DNA of 64,000 bases from Clostridia bacterium (GTDB lineage: Bacteria > Bacillota > Clostridia > Christensenellales > Borkfalkiaceae): the NCBI GenBank assembly GCA_029066845.1, contig JAIEFR010000004.1:14241-78240 (forward strand). The letters are read 5' to 3'. Both the position numbers and the translations under genes were made by a program. This document shows, piece after piece, positions 51,534 through 59,945 of the stretch. The number at the start of each line of letters is the position of its first letter. Positions within the stretch are counted from its first letter, which is position 1. A model generated the notes under the pieces. It saw only the letters and a program-made list of their open reading frames with translations, was not told the DNA's origin and ran no database searches.

Positions 51534-51947
51534 TTATTTTTTCAGAGTAAACGAAAAACTGCCGTCTTTGCATTTGCCGTCCGATTCGATTATTACGTAA
51601 ACTGTTTTATTGCCGGTAAAAGCTTCGGTTTTACTGTCAACGGAACCGTTTGCTCCAATTTCAAACAGGTCCAGCTTTTCGTCATTATAATCGTAGTAAA
51701 CTTTTATTTTTCCTTCACCCAACGTCGCTTCATAAGTTATAACTGCTTCGTCTGCGCCGTTGTTTTGCAATTTCATTACGTACGTTCCGCTGAAACTGCC
51801 GAATGAAATCGACGCTTTATCCGAGGTTTCTGTCGTTGTCATCGTAGAAGAACTGTAATGGCTTACGTATTTAGTTGCGCAGGCGCATAACGTAAAACAC
51901 AATACCAACGTTGCCACAGCAATGATTGCACTTACAAATTTTTTCAT
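51534..51947 (-). CDS. Small lipoprotein of unknown function
   Basis: 137 residues with a signal peptide and lipobox ending LCFTLCACA, so it should be lipidated on Cys and anchored outside the membrane. The mature part is short and beta-rich (ISFGSFSGTYVMKLQNNG, VYVIIESDG) without a recognised domain. AAGGAGTG precedes the ATG; the promoter is TTGCTT/TATAAT at 51987-52015. Convergent with the triple-fusion gene. Confidence 0.8.
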   Translation of the reverse strand: MKKFVSAIIAVATLVLCFTLCACATKYVSHYSSSTMTTTETSDKASISFGSFSGTYVMKLQNNGADEAVITYEATLGEGKIKVYYDYNDEKLDLFEIGANGSVDSKTEAFTGNKTVYVIIESDGKCKDGSFSFTLKK

Positions 51948-51986
51948 AATACACTCCTTTGTAAATCACCGTTTATCGTAGTTTTG

Positions 51987-52015
51987 ATTATATCATAAAG
52001 AAATAAAGAAAGCAA
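51987..52015 (-). promoter_or_regulatory. Promoter of the lipoprotein gene
   Basis: TTGCTT (52010-52015) and TATAAT (51987-51992) on the minus strand, 17-bp spacer. Confidence 0.75.
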
Positions 52016-52058
52016 GATATTTATCCCTATGAAATAAAACGTAATGGAGGTGGCTTTT

Positions 52059-53369
52059 TTAAATAACCAACAACATAAGCCACAACGAACCTAGCGCGGT
52101 TATAAGCGTGGGTATTGCAACCGTAACGCCTATTTTAAGAAAATCGAGATAGCCGAATTTCACGCCGTGCTTGTTTAAAATATTGCTCCACATAATGCCG
52201 GCAAGCGCGCCGATAGGGGTAAATAACGCGCCTATGTTGGAGCCTATAATCGTCGCAAACACAGCCGCAGTGCCCGCCGCGCCGCCCGTCGATTCTATGA
52301 TGGACGAGAACAGCACGCTCATAGGAATGTTGTTTATCAGATTGGAAGCGATAAACGACGTCGTCCCGTATTTAATAATAGGCAGGCTGTCGCCGAAAAG
52401 CTGACCTATTGCGGCGGTTACGCCCTGCTCGTTCAGCACCACTATAAGCACGAACATCGAGAGCACGAAGGGAATAAGCTGATAGGGTGCGCGCTTTAAA
52501 CAGCCCATAAGTGCGCAGGGCTTTTGCCTTCTGACCGCGGCGATAATACCCGAAATCAAAAACAGACTTCCCACGGCGCAGATGGATACCAGCCACATTT
52601 CGATGTGTATGTACGAGCCTATTGCCAGCAGAATTGTGCAAACTGCAAGGTGCACGATTCCCACCCAAAGCAAAAGCTTATCCTGAATAACCACAATTTC
52701 CGCCTCGCCTTCTATGGGTGCGGCAAGCTTTTTGCGGAACAGCAGATACAGCGCAAGGAATGCGACTATTCCCGAAAGAACCGTGGGAACTATGCTTATT
52801 TTCAGATAGCCGACAAAGTCTATTCCGCAGGCGGTTGCAAGGTATATATTCGTGGGGTTGCCTATAATCAGCGCCATACTCCACGTGTTGGCGGCAACGA
52901 ATTCTGCGGCAAGGTAGGGGGTGGGGTTTATCTTTGCGTTCTTTGCAAAGTAGCAGATAAACGGCGTGAACGACAGAATTATTACGTCGTTGGAGGTAAA
53001 TACGGTCAGCACCGAAACGGTTATGTAGAGGTATAAAAACAGTTTCGTCTGTCCCGTTTTGGCTTTCTTTAAGGCAACGCCCGCAAGGAAGCGGAAAAAG
53101 CCGAGTTCGTCAAGGAAGATTGAAAGCACGGTCATCGATATGAACAGGACGAGAATTTTAAGGGGATTTATAGCCGTGTCGGAAATGAGTGCTTTGCCCA
53201 CCGTAACTATATCCGCCTTACCGCAGGCAAGCAGTATCGCCGCGCCGACCAGCGTTATTATCCAGTACGTATCTATCGAAATTTTACCGATTTTTATTTT
53301 CGGAAAAAGCAGTATGCTCAGTATCATTGCGATGCAGGTTATACCGCAGATAATCAAAGAAACAACCAT
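52059..53369 (-). CDS. ArsB/NhaD-like ion transporter superfamily permease
   Basis: 436 residues from the ATG at 53369; the TTG at 53405 in the ORF track falls inside the promoter. About 11-12 membrane segments. Two inverted halves carry TSNDVIILSFTPFICYF and GNPTNIYLA in the first, and SNLINNIPMSVLF and ATIIGSNIGALFTPIGALAG in the second, the pattern of the IT superfamily that includes ArsB, CitM and NhaD. Substrate cannot be read; no arsR or arsA is nearby, so an anion or dicarboxylate is as likely as arsenite. Promoter on the minus strand: TTGACA (53419-53424)/17/TAACAT (53396-53401). Confidence 0.82.
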   Translation of the reverse strand: MVVSLIICGITCIAMILSILLFPKIKIGKISIDTYWIITLVGAAILLACGKADIVTVGKALISDTAINPLKILVLFISMTVLSIFLDELGFFRFLAGVALKKAKTGQTKLFLYLYITVSVLTVFTSNDVIILSFTPFICYFAKNAKINPTPYLAAEFVAANTWSMALIIGNPTNIYLATACGIDFVGYLKISIVPTVLSGIVAFLALYLLFRKKLAAPIEGEAEIVVIQDKLLLWVGIVHLAVCTILLAIGSYIHIEMWLVSICAVGSLFLISGIIAAVRRQKPCALMGCLKRAPYQLIPFVLSMFVLIVVLNEQGVTAAIGQLFGDSLPIIKYGTTSFIASNLINNIPMSVLFSSIIESTGGAAGTAAVFATIIGSNIGALFTPIGALAGIMWSNILNKHGVKFGYLDFLKIGVTVAIPTLITALGSLWLMLLVI

Positions 53370-53395
53370 AGTTTTAAATCTTCCGTGCAACAGAA

Positions 53396-53424
53396 ATGTT
53401 ATCAAAACCTTTTCCGTTTGTCAA
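53396..53424 (-). promoter_or_regulatory. Promoter of the permease gene
   Basis: TTGACA and TAACAT, 17-bp spacer, overlapping the ORF-track TTG start and thereby ruling that start out. Confidence 0.6.
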
Positions 53425-53460
53425 CATATTATGTGTATGCGCGCGCGGCGTCAACCGTAC

Positions 53461-53488
53461 AAAAAAAAGCGGCTTCCTAAGAAACCGC
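53461..53488 (-). terminator. Terminator of the NifU-like/GGGtGRT operon
   Basis: On the minus strand GCGGTTTC-TTAG-GAAGCCGC (one G-U pair) followed by eight T residues. Confidence 0.85.
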
Positions 53489-53514
53489 TTTTTTATATTT
53501 CAGTTTATTTGCAA

Positions 53515-54516
53515 TTACTTGGTCATACCTTCCTGAACGGCAACCGCAACTGCAACAGTAGCTCCCACCATAGGATTGTTGCCCATACCGATGAGACCCA
53601 TCATTTCAACGTGGGCAGGAACGGAGGAGGAGCCTGCGAACTGTGCGTCCGAGTGCATTCTTCCCATCGTGTCGGTCATACCGTAGCTGGAAGGACCTGC
53701 GCCCATATTGTCGGGGTGAAGCGTTCTGCCCGTGCCGCCGCCGGAAGCAACCGAGAAGTACTTCTCGCCGTTCTCATAGCACCACTTCTTGTAGGTGCCC
53801 GCAACGGGATGCTGGAAGCGGGTGGGGTTGGTGGAGTTACCCGTAATGGAAACGGTAACGTGCTCGAGCTGCATAATCGCAACGCCCTCGGGAACGTTGT
53901 CCGCGCCGTAGCACTTAACTTTCGCTCTGGGACCGTCGGAGAAAGCAACGGTGTCAACCACCTTAACCGTCTCGGTGTAGGGGTCGAACTTGGTTCTCAC
54001 GTAGGTGAAGCCGTTAATTCTGGAAATGATATAAGCCGCGTCCTTGCCCAGACCGTTGAGGATAACGCGCAGGGGCTTAACCCTTACTTTGTTTGCGTTC
54101 TCGGCAATTTTAATCGCGCCTTCCGCAGCCGCAAAGCTTTCGTGACCTGCAAGGAAGCAGAAGCAGTCGGTTTCTTCGGAAAGGAGCATTGCGCCCAGAT
54201 TACCGTGACCTAAGCCGACCTTTCTGTTTTCGGCAACCGAACCGGTAATGCAGAAAGCCTGCAAGCCGATACCGATAGCAGCCGCAGCGTCGGCAGCCTT
54301 CGTGCAACCCTTCTTGATTGCGATAGCCGCGCCTACGGTGTAAGCCCAGACTGCGTTTTCAAAGCAGATGGGCTGGGTGCCGCGAACTATCTTGTCGCAG
54401 TCAACGCCCTTGGAAAGGCAGATGTCGCGGCATTCCTCAATCGATTTAATGCCGTACTCTTTCAATACGCCCAAAATTTTCTTTTCTCTTCTCTCATATC
54501 CTTCGAAAAGTGCCAT
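53515..54516 (-). CDS. GGGtGRT protein
   Basis: 333 residues with the name-giving motif GGGTGRT (about 265-271), followed by LHPDNMGAGPSSYGMTDTMGRMHSDAQFAGSSSVPAH, and several conserved Cys (DICLSKGVDCDK). The family is widely conserved in anaerobic Bacillota and Spirochaetes but has no established role. It is always found beside the NifU-like gene encoded 2 bp upstream, which suggests iron-sulfur chemistry or delivery. Start ATG behind AAGGAGGTTG. Function is genuinely unknown. Confidence 0.9.
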   Translation of the reverse strand: MALFEGYERREKKILGVLKEYGIKSIEECRDICLSKGVDCDKIVRGTQPICFENAVWAYTVGAAIAIKKGCTKAADAAAAIGIGLQAFCITGSVAENRKVGLGHGNLGAMLLSEETDCFCFLAGHESFAAAEGAIKIAENANKVRVKPLRVILNGLGKDAAYIISRINGFTYVRTKFDPYTETVKVVDTVAFSDGPRAKVKCYGADNVPEGVAIMQLEHVTVSITGNSTNPTRFQHPVAGTYKKWCYENGEKYFSVASGGGTGRTLHPDNMGAGPSSYGMTDTMGRMHSDAQFAGSSSVPAHVEMMGLIGMGNNPMVGATVAVAVAVQEGMTK

Positions 54517-54518
54517 AA

Positions 54519-55244
54519 TCAGTCAACCTCCTTGTCCGTTCTGGGGTCGATGTGCTTAACCGCACCCTGTTCCTTGGTATATCTGCCGTAAGTGCCGACA
54601 GACTTCTCGTAAGCTTCGTTAGGCGTAAGACCCTTCTTAATGAAGTCGGTCATCTTGCCGAGCGAAACGAATTTGTATCCGCAAACCTCGTTGTTCTTGT
54701 CGAGAGCGAGGGAGAGGACGTAGCCTTCAGCCATTTCCAGGTATCTCACGCCCTTAGCGGCGGTGCCGTACATCGTGCCCACCTGCGAGCGCAAGCCCTT
54801 GCCCAGGTCTTCCAGTCCCGCGCCTACGGGCAGACCGTCGTCGGAGAAAGCCGACTGCGTTCTTCCGTAAACGATTTGCAGGAACAACTCTCTCATTGCC
54901 GTGTTGATTGCGTCGCACACAAGGTCGGTATTCAGAGCTTCTAAAATGGTCTTGTGGGGAAGAATTTCCGCCGCCATAGCCGCCGAGTGGGTCATACCCG
55001 AGCAACCGATGGTTTCAACCAGAGCCTCCTGAATTATGCCGTCCTTTACGTTGAGCGTAAGCTTGCACGCACCCTGCTGAGGGGCGCACCAGCCGATACC
55101 GTGCGTAAGACCTTTAATGTCCTTGATTTCCTTTGCCTGAATCCACTGTCCTTCCTCGGGGATGGGAGCGGGTCCGTGTTCAAACCTGCCGGAAACACCC
55201 TTGGCAACGCAAATCATATTTTCGACGTCTTTTGAATACTGCAT
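54519..55244 (-). CDS. NifU-like iron-sulfur cluster scaffold protein
   Basis: 241 residues from ATG at 55244, with GGAGG 7 nt upstream (the GTG at 55247 is too close). The N-terminal half is a NifU/IscU-like scaffold with cysteines in GIGWCAPQQGACKL and VETIGCSGMTHSAAMAAE. The C-terminal half is specific to this group. It assembles or transfers Fe-S clusters in related proteins. It forms a two-gene operon with the GGGtGRT gene, which is the conserved arrangement. Confidence 0.85.
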   Translation of the reverse strand: MQYSKDVENMICVAKGVSGRFEHGPAPIPEEGQWIQAKEIKDIKGLTHGIGWCAPQQGACKLTLNVKDGIIQEALVETIGCSGMTHSAAMAAEILPHKTILEALNTDLVCDAINTAMRELFLQIVYGRTQSAFSDDGLPVGAGLEDLGKGLRSQVGTMYGTAAKGVRYLEMAEGYVLSLALDKNNEVCGYKFVSLGKMTDFIKKGLTPNEAYEKSVGTYGRYTKEQGAVKHIDPRTDKEVD

Positions 55245-55284
55245 CACATATCCTCCAAAAAATATTTCTTTATCTCACCCGATA

Positions 55285-55313
55285 AGTATAACACAGCCCG
55301 ACGGAATTTTCAA
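55285..55313 (-). promoter_or_regulatory. Promoter of the NifU-like/GGGtGRT operon
   Basis: TTGAAA (55308-55313) and TATACT (55285-55290) on the minus strand, 17-bp spacer. Confidence 0.7.
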
Positions 55314-55351
55314 CAAGTTACAGCATAATTTTCGCTGACAAAGAGTAAAAT

Positions 55352-55405
55352 TTTGAGTTCAACTTGACTAAAAACTGTTTACACACAGACAAAAAGTATT
55401 ATAAT
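55352..55405 (+). promoter_or_regulatory. Promoter of mcsA-mcsB-clpC with a degenerate CtsR-like site
   Basis: TTTACA (55378-55383) and TATAAT (55400-55405), 16-bp spacer. Immediately upstream TTTGAGT and CTTGACT form two TTTGACY-like heptads 4 bp apart; the CtsR operator has a 3-bp gap, so this is an imperfect match. Confidence 0.5.
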
Positions 55406-55460
55406 ATAAGTGTGCGTAAATAAGAATACGCAAATGCTATGTAAAGAGTGGGTATAATAA

Positions 55461-55949
55461 GTGCTCTGTCAGAATTGTAGAAAACGCGAAGCAACTGTAA
55501 ACCGTGTGGAAACGGTGGGCGGCAAGTCTTGCTCGCAGCATCTTTGCGCCATATGCGCGAACGAGCTGTTCGGCGACTTTGAAAACGAAGTTGCCAACGC
55601 TATGCTTTCCGGTCTTTTCGACGGCTTCGAGCCCGAGGATAAGGTCTGCCCCGGATGCGGTATGACCTTTACCGAATACGAAAGGAGCGGTCTTTTGGGC
55701 TGCCCCAGCTGCTACGACTATTTCAACGAGGAGCTTCTTCCCTACATAGCCCGCATACAGGGTAAGACCGTGCACGTGGGCAAGGGCGGCGGAGTGTATA
55801 CCTCCGAGCACGACTTGCGCCTTAAGCTTTCTTCCCTGCAGAACGCAATGGAGCAGGCGCTTTCCCGCGGCGACTACGCCGAAGCGGGCAGAATAAACGA
55901 GCATATGAACGCGCTCAAAAAGCGCAACACGGGGGCGCGGAGATGGTAG
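55461..55949 (+). CDS. mcsA: McsA, activator of the protein arginine kinase
   Basis: 162 residues starting at GTG 55461. Four CxxC units (CQNC, CAIC, CPGC, CPSC) make the zinc-binding part, and a UVR domain (LKLSSLQNAMEQALSRGDYAEAGRINEHM) forms the C-terminus. McsA activates the arginine kinase McsB and helps deliver substrates to ClpCP. It overlaps mcsB by 7 bp. The usual first gene, ctsR, is missing immediately upstream. Confidence 0.92.
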   Translation: MLCQNCRKREATVNRVETVGGKSCSQHLCAICANELFGDFENEVANAMLSGLFDGFEPEDKVCPGCGMTFTEYERSGLLGCPSCYDYFNEELLPYIARIQGKTVHVGKGGGVYTSEHDLRLKLSSLQNAMEQALSRGDYAEAGRINEHMNALKKRNTGARRW

Positions 55950-56959
55950 ATTTCAAGCTCGGCACGGTAATGGCGTCGCGCATACGACTTGCGCGCAACC
56001 TCAACGGTTATCCCTTTCCCGCACGTCTGCGCAGCGCAAGACAGGCAAAGGAAATAATCCGCTCGGTCTCCGCGGCAATAAACAAGGTTGACGAATTCCG
56101 CCTGTACTATATGGACGGCATATCCGAAGACGACGCGTTAAACCTTGTGGAAAACAGACTTATAAGCCCCGCGCTTTTAAACACGCCGTCGCGTTCGGCT
56201 GCGCTCATCAACGAAAAGTGCGATATATCCATAATGATAAACGAGGAGGACCACCTCAGGGAGCAGTGCATTTCGAAGGGAATGTCCCTGCGCCCCGCGT
56301 ACGAGCTTATGTCCTCCAAGGACAGCCTCATTGCCCGTTCCATACCGTTTGCCTACGACGAGCAGCTGGGCTATCTCACCGCGTGCCCCACAAATCTCGG
56401 CACGGGGCTGAGGGCTTCGGTAATGATGTTCCTGCCCGCTCTTGAACTGGGCGGCGTAATGCCCGACGTCATCAAGAGCGTAACCCGTCTGGGGCTTACC
56501 GTGCGCGGCGCGTACGGCGAAGGCAGCAAGGCGAAGGGCTATATATATCAGGTCAGCAACGAGGTGACTCTGGGCGTGACCGAGGAAACGATAATTTCGC
56601 AGGTCGAATCGGTTGTATCCAAAATCGTGGAGATGGAGGCGAGCGAGCGCAAGCGGCTCAAGGGCTGTGCGGGTGCGCTAATACTCAAGGACAAGTGCCT
56701 GCGCGCCTACGGCTTGCTTACCAACTGCGCGCTTTTAACAAACAGCGAGCTGGACGCTCTCTGCGCGGACTTAAAGCTGGGCGCGTGCCTGGGCTTTCTC
56801 AACGTCAGCGACATAGCGGCGGTAGACGACCTTATGCTTCAGATGAAGCCTTCAAACCTCAACGCGCTTGCGGGCAGAACGCTGGAAACGCAGGAGAGGG
56901 ACGCATACCGCGCGCAATACTCGTCCAAAAAGATAGCAAGCTGGGTAACGAGGGGCTGA
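55943..56959 (+). CDS. mcsB: McsB protein arginine kinase
   Basis: 338 residues. Phosphagen-kinase-like fold with SRIRLARNL near the start, NEEDHLR and the ATP-site motif CPTNLGTGLRASV with its Cys. McsB phosphorylates arginine on damaged or regulatory proteins, tagging them for ClpCP. Length matches the family. Starts within mcsA and is followed 40 bp later by clpC with its own AGGAG site, so the three are one operon. Confidence 0.94.
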   Translation: MVDFKLGTVMASRIRLARNLNGYPFPARLRSARQAKEIIRSVSAAINKVDEFRLYYMDGISEDDALNLVENRLISPALLNTPSRSAALINEKCDISIMINEEDHLREQCISKGMSLRPAYELMSSKDSLIARSIPFAYDEQLGYLTACPTNLGTGLRASVMMFLPALELGGVMPDVIKSVTRLGLTVRGAYGEGSKAKGYIYQVSNEVTLGVTEETIISQVESVVSKIVEMEASERKRLKGCAGALILKDKCLRAYGLLTNCALLTNSELDALCADLKLGACLGFLNVSDIAAVDDLMLQMKPSNLNALAGRTLETQERDAYRAQYSSKKIASWVTRG

Positions 56960-56999
56960 TTAAAGCGGCAATTCAAAACTAATTAGGAGAGATAAAAGA

Positions 57000-59513
57000 G
57001 TGGAATTTCAAAGATTTTCACGCAATCTGCAAAAGGTGCTTTCGGTTTCGAGGGAGGTAACCGCCTCGCTTGAAATAAGCTATATCGGCAGCGAACACAT
57101 AGTGTACGCAATGCTCTGCACGCCCGATTGCATAGCGGGCAAAATTCTTGCTTCGCTGGGCGTAACCGAGGAGAGCTACAGGCGTTTCCTCGTCAAGGCG
57201 GTAGACCACCGCTGTACCATAAACGGCTTCACGCCGCGCACCAAGCATATGCTGGAGCAGGCAAAGGATTTCGCGCTTGCCTATAACGAGGACGGACTTG
57301 CCGGCACCGAGCATCTTTTATATGCGGTCAACCAGTCGCCCGACTGCCTTGCCATCTACATCTTAAAGGCTCTCGGCGTGAGTATGTCCGCGCTTTCGGC
57401 AATGCTCGAACAGGCGATTTCCGGCGACATAGACGATTTTGACGACGAGGATTATTCCTCGGGCTATACTTCGTCTTTCGAAAGATTTTCCGCCCACCAG
57501 CCGCAGGGCAAGGAGGAGCGCAAGAGCGACAGAAAGAGCGAGCGCAAGAACGACTCCGCTTTGGACGAAAACGTTTTGCAGTACGGCACCGACCTCACCG
57601 CAAAGGCGAAGGAGGGCAAGATCGATCCCGTCATCGGCAGAAAGAAAGAGATTGACAAAATTATTCAGGTGCTTTCGCGCCGCACCAAGAACAACCCCGT
57701 GCTCATAGGCGAGCCCGGTGTAGGTAAATCGGCGGTAGTCGAGGGGCTTGCGCAGGCGATAATCAACAACGAAGTGCCCGACCTTTTAAAGGGCAAAACG
57801 GTGTTCTCTCTCGACCTTTCCAGCTTGGTTGCAGGCGCAAAATACCGCGGCGATTTCGAGCAACGTTTAAAGGATGCAATCAACACCATAAAGACCAACG
57901 GCAACGTAATACTGTTCATAGACGAAATTCACCTTCTCGTCGGCGCGGGCGCGTCGGCGGAGGGCAAGATGGACGCGGCTAACATTTTAAAGCCCCTGCT
58001 TGCCCGCGGCGAGTTGCAGACGGTGGGCGCAACCACGCTTGACGAATACCGCAAATATATCGAAAAGGACGCGGCTCTGGAACGCCGTTTCACTCCCGTG
58101 CAGGTCGAAGAGCCGACGGTGGAGGACACGGTAGAAATTTTAAGGGGCTTGCGCGACAAGTACGAAGCGCACCACAAAGTCGCTATTTCGGACGAGGCGA
58201 TAATCGCCGCCGCAACCCTTTCGGACAGATATATCACCGACCGTTTCCTTCCCGACAAGGCAATCGACCTTGTTGACGAAGCGGCTTCGCGCGCGCGCCT
58301 CAATACCTATAATTCACCGCACGAACTCACCGAGCTGGAAGAAAAGCTCAAACGCCTCACCTACGAAAAGAACAAGGCGGCGAGGGGCGAAAACTACGAT
58401 ATGGCAAAGGAGCTCGTCAACGAAATCAACGAGGTCCAGGAAAAGATAAAGGAAATCCACGACGAGTGGAAGGGCGGACAGTCCGCGCCCGCAATCGGCG
58501 CGGAGGACATCGCGCAGGTCGTAAGCGGCTGGTCGGGTGTGCCCGTCTTGAAGCTTACCGAGCAGGAGAGCGAAAAGCTTCTGCACCTGGAAGAAAATCT
58601 GCACAGGCGCATAATCGGTCAGGACGAGGCGGTTTCCGCCGTTGCAAGGGCGATACGCCGTGCGCGCGCAGGACTCAACGAAAGCGGCAAACCCATCGGT
58701 TCGTTCATATTCGTCGGACCTACGGGCGTAGGTAAAACCGACCTTGCCAAGGCGCTTGCGGAAAGTATGTTCGGCGACGAAAAACTGCTTATCCGCCTGG
58801 ATATGTCCGAGTTTATGGAAAAACATTCGGTATCCAAGCTCATCGGCGCGCCTCCCGGATACGTCGGCTACGACGACAACGCGGGCGGTCAGCTGACCGA
58901 GCGCGTAAGAAGAAAGCCCTACTCCGTAGTACTGTTCGACGAGGTTGAAAAAGCCCACCCCGACGTCTTCAACATTCTGTTGCAGATTCTGGACGACGGC
59001 AGACTTTCGGACAGCAAGGGCAGGGTAGTCAACTTTAAAAACACCATAATTATACTGACCTCCAACGTCGGCGCAAGCCAGATTAAAAAGATGTCCTCTT
59101 TCGGCTTCACCTCTGGCGAAAGCGACGGTTACGACGATATGAAGGACGCAATCGACAGCGCGTTGAAGGAGCAGTTCCGCCCCGAGTTCTTGAACCGTCT
59201 TGACGACGTAATAGTATTCCGCAAGCTCTCCAAGGAGGAGGCGGGCAAAATATGCTACAAGATAATCGAAAGCCTGCGCGTGCGCTTGCGCCAGAAGAGC
59301 ATTTCGCTTGAAATCGCACCCGACGCAATGGAAAAGCTTATCGAGGAAGGCTATTCGGAAGTCTACGGCGCGCGCCCTATGAAGCGCATAGTGCAGCGGC
59401 GTATAGAGGATAGGCTTTCGGACGAAATACTTGCAGGTCACATTCTCCCCGGCGAGCAGGTAACCGTGGGATTGAAGGACGGCGAATTTTCCTTCCGCTC
59501 CGAAAAGAAGTAA
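57000..59513 (+). CDS. clpC: AAA+ protease ATPase ClpC
   Basis: 837 residues from GTG at 57000 (AGGAG upstream). An N-terminal repeat domain (1-140) is followed by AAA-1 with [11 protein letters not shown], the UVR middle domain ([19 protein letters not shown]) and AAA-2 with [14 protein letters not shown]. It unfolds arginine-phosphorylated or adaptor-bound proteins for ClpP; clpP itself is not in this window. A charged linker (about 165-185, [15 protein letters not shown]) separates the N domain from AAA-1 and is longer than usual. Confidence 0.95.
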   Translation: MEFQRFSRNLQKVLSVSREVTASLEISYIGSEHIVYAMLCTPDCIAGKILASLGVTEESYRRFLVKAVDHRCTINGFTPRTKHMLEQAKDFALAYNEDGLAGTEHLLYAVNQSPDCLAIYILKALGVSMSALSAMLEQAISGDIDDFDDEDYSSGYTSSFERFSAHQPQGKEERKSDRKSERKNDSALDENVLQYGTDLTAKAKEGKIDPVIGRKKEIDKIIQVLSRRTKNNPVLIGEPGVGKSAVVEGLAQAIINNEVPDLLKGKTVFSLDLSSLVAGAKYRGDFEQRLKDAINTIKTNGNVILFIDEIHLLVGAGASAEGKMDAANILKPLLARGELQTVGATTLDEYRKYIEKDAALERRFTPVQVEEPTVEDTVEILRGLRDKYEAHHKVAISDEAIIAAATLSDRYITDRFLPDKAIDLVDEAASRARLNTYNSPHELTELEEKLKRLTYEKNKAARGENYDMAKELVNEINEVQEKIKEIHDEWKGGQSAPAIGAEDIAQVVSGWSGVPVLKLTEQESEKLLHLEENLHRRIIGQDEAVSAVARAIRRARAGLNESGKPIGSFIFVGPTGVGKTDLAKALAESMFGDEKLLIRLDMSEFMEKHSVSKLIGAPPGYVGYDDNAGGQLTERVRRKPYSVVLFDEVEKAHPDVFNILLQILDDGRLSDSKGRVVNFKNTIIILTSNVGASQIKKMSSFGFTSGESDGYDDMKDAIDSALKEQFRPEFLNRLDDVIVFRKLSKEEAGKICYKIIESLRVRLRQKSISLEIAPDAMEKLIEEGYSEVYGARPMKRIVQRRIEDRLSDEILAGHILPGEQVTVGLKDGEFSFRSEKK

Positions 59514-59528
59514 ATAAAAGTAAATAAA

Positions 59529-59560
59529 AGCCCCGCGGCGTTCGCCGCGGGGCTTTTTTT
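59529..59560 (+). terminator. Terminator of the mcsA-mcsB-clpC operon
   Basis: GCCCCGCGGC/GCCGCGGGGC with a GTTC loop and seven T residues. Confidence 0.9.
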
Positions 59561-59621
59561 GCGCTTAAATACCACAACATATTGTGTTTTATGTAAAATT
59601 TAGCACTATTTTTAAAAAATA

Positions 59622-59628
59622 TGTCGAA
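59622..59628 (+). promoter_or_regulatory. Candidate Spo0A box at the leader-RNA promoter
   Basis: Perfect TGTCGAA followed by AAA, ending 5 bp before the -35 box, a place where Spo0A~P could activate or repress. Confidence 0.55.
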
Positions 59629-59633
59629 AAGTA

Positions 59634-59661
59634 TTGAAATGTCAAAAATCCGTGATATAAT
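59634..59661 (+). promoter_or_regulatory. Promoter of the structured leader RNA and giant surface protein
   Basis: TTGAAA (59634-59639), 16 bp, TATAAT (59656-59661). The predicted start, near G59668, coincides with the first base of a 14-bp closing stem. Confidence 0.8.
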
Positions 59662-59667
59662 ATTTAT

Positions 59668-59922
59668 GCTTAAAGATTTGAATATGGAGGAGTCCCTCTT
59701 TGACTCTTCCTGATTGTCCGTATTTTTTTATGCGGTTTTTTCCGCATAGATTTTTTCGGCAACCAAAAATTATGACTAATAACCGCAACAAACCTCAGGG
59801 GCAATTCGTACCCTCTTTTCCTGTGGTTATTAGTTGAATAAATTACATACGGAAATCAAATCTTTAAGCAATCGTTGAGGGTACTATTTGCGGGCAACCT
59901 TTAACGGTTGCCCTTATTTTTT
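59668..59922 (+). ncRNA. Highly structured leader RNA with terminator
   Basis: The RNA opens with a perfect 14-bp closing stem (GCTTAAAGATTTGA 59668-59681 with TCAAATCTTTAAGC 59856-59869). Inside: P2 GGAGGAGTC/GACTCTTCC (59686-59710); P3 TCCGTAT/ATACGGA (59717-59723/59847-59853), enclosing P4 TATGCGG/CCGCATA (59729-59748, U6 loop) and P5 CTAATAACC/GGTTATTAG (59776-59833) with smaller inner pairs. After the closing stem comes terminator GGGCAACC/GGTTGCCC plus TTATTTTTTT (59893-59922). I cannot match it to a known class; it may be a riboswitch-like leader or a free RNA. Confidence 0.7.
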
Positions 59923-59932
59923 TAGCCCGCAA
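59888..59932 (+). terminator. Terminator with a competing stem that covers the ribosome site
   Basis: The terminator is GGGCAACC-TTTAAC-GGTTGCCC. TTTGCGGGC (59888-59896) can instead pair with GCCCGCAAA (59924-59932), sharing GGGC with the terminator and ending on AAAGGAG, the ribosome site of the next gene. Mutually exclusive pairing is possible. Confidence 0.6.
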
Positions 59933-59945
59933 AGGAGTTAAGTTT

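Noticed and set aside
58314-59441. Minus-strand ORF of 375 residues
   Set aside because: Antisense shadow of clpC.
59870-59922. T-box leader
   Set aside because: AGGGTAC..TTGCGGG before the terminator looks superficially similar, but the TGGNACC bulge and specifier stem are absent and the downstream gene is not tRNA-related.
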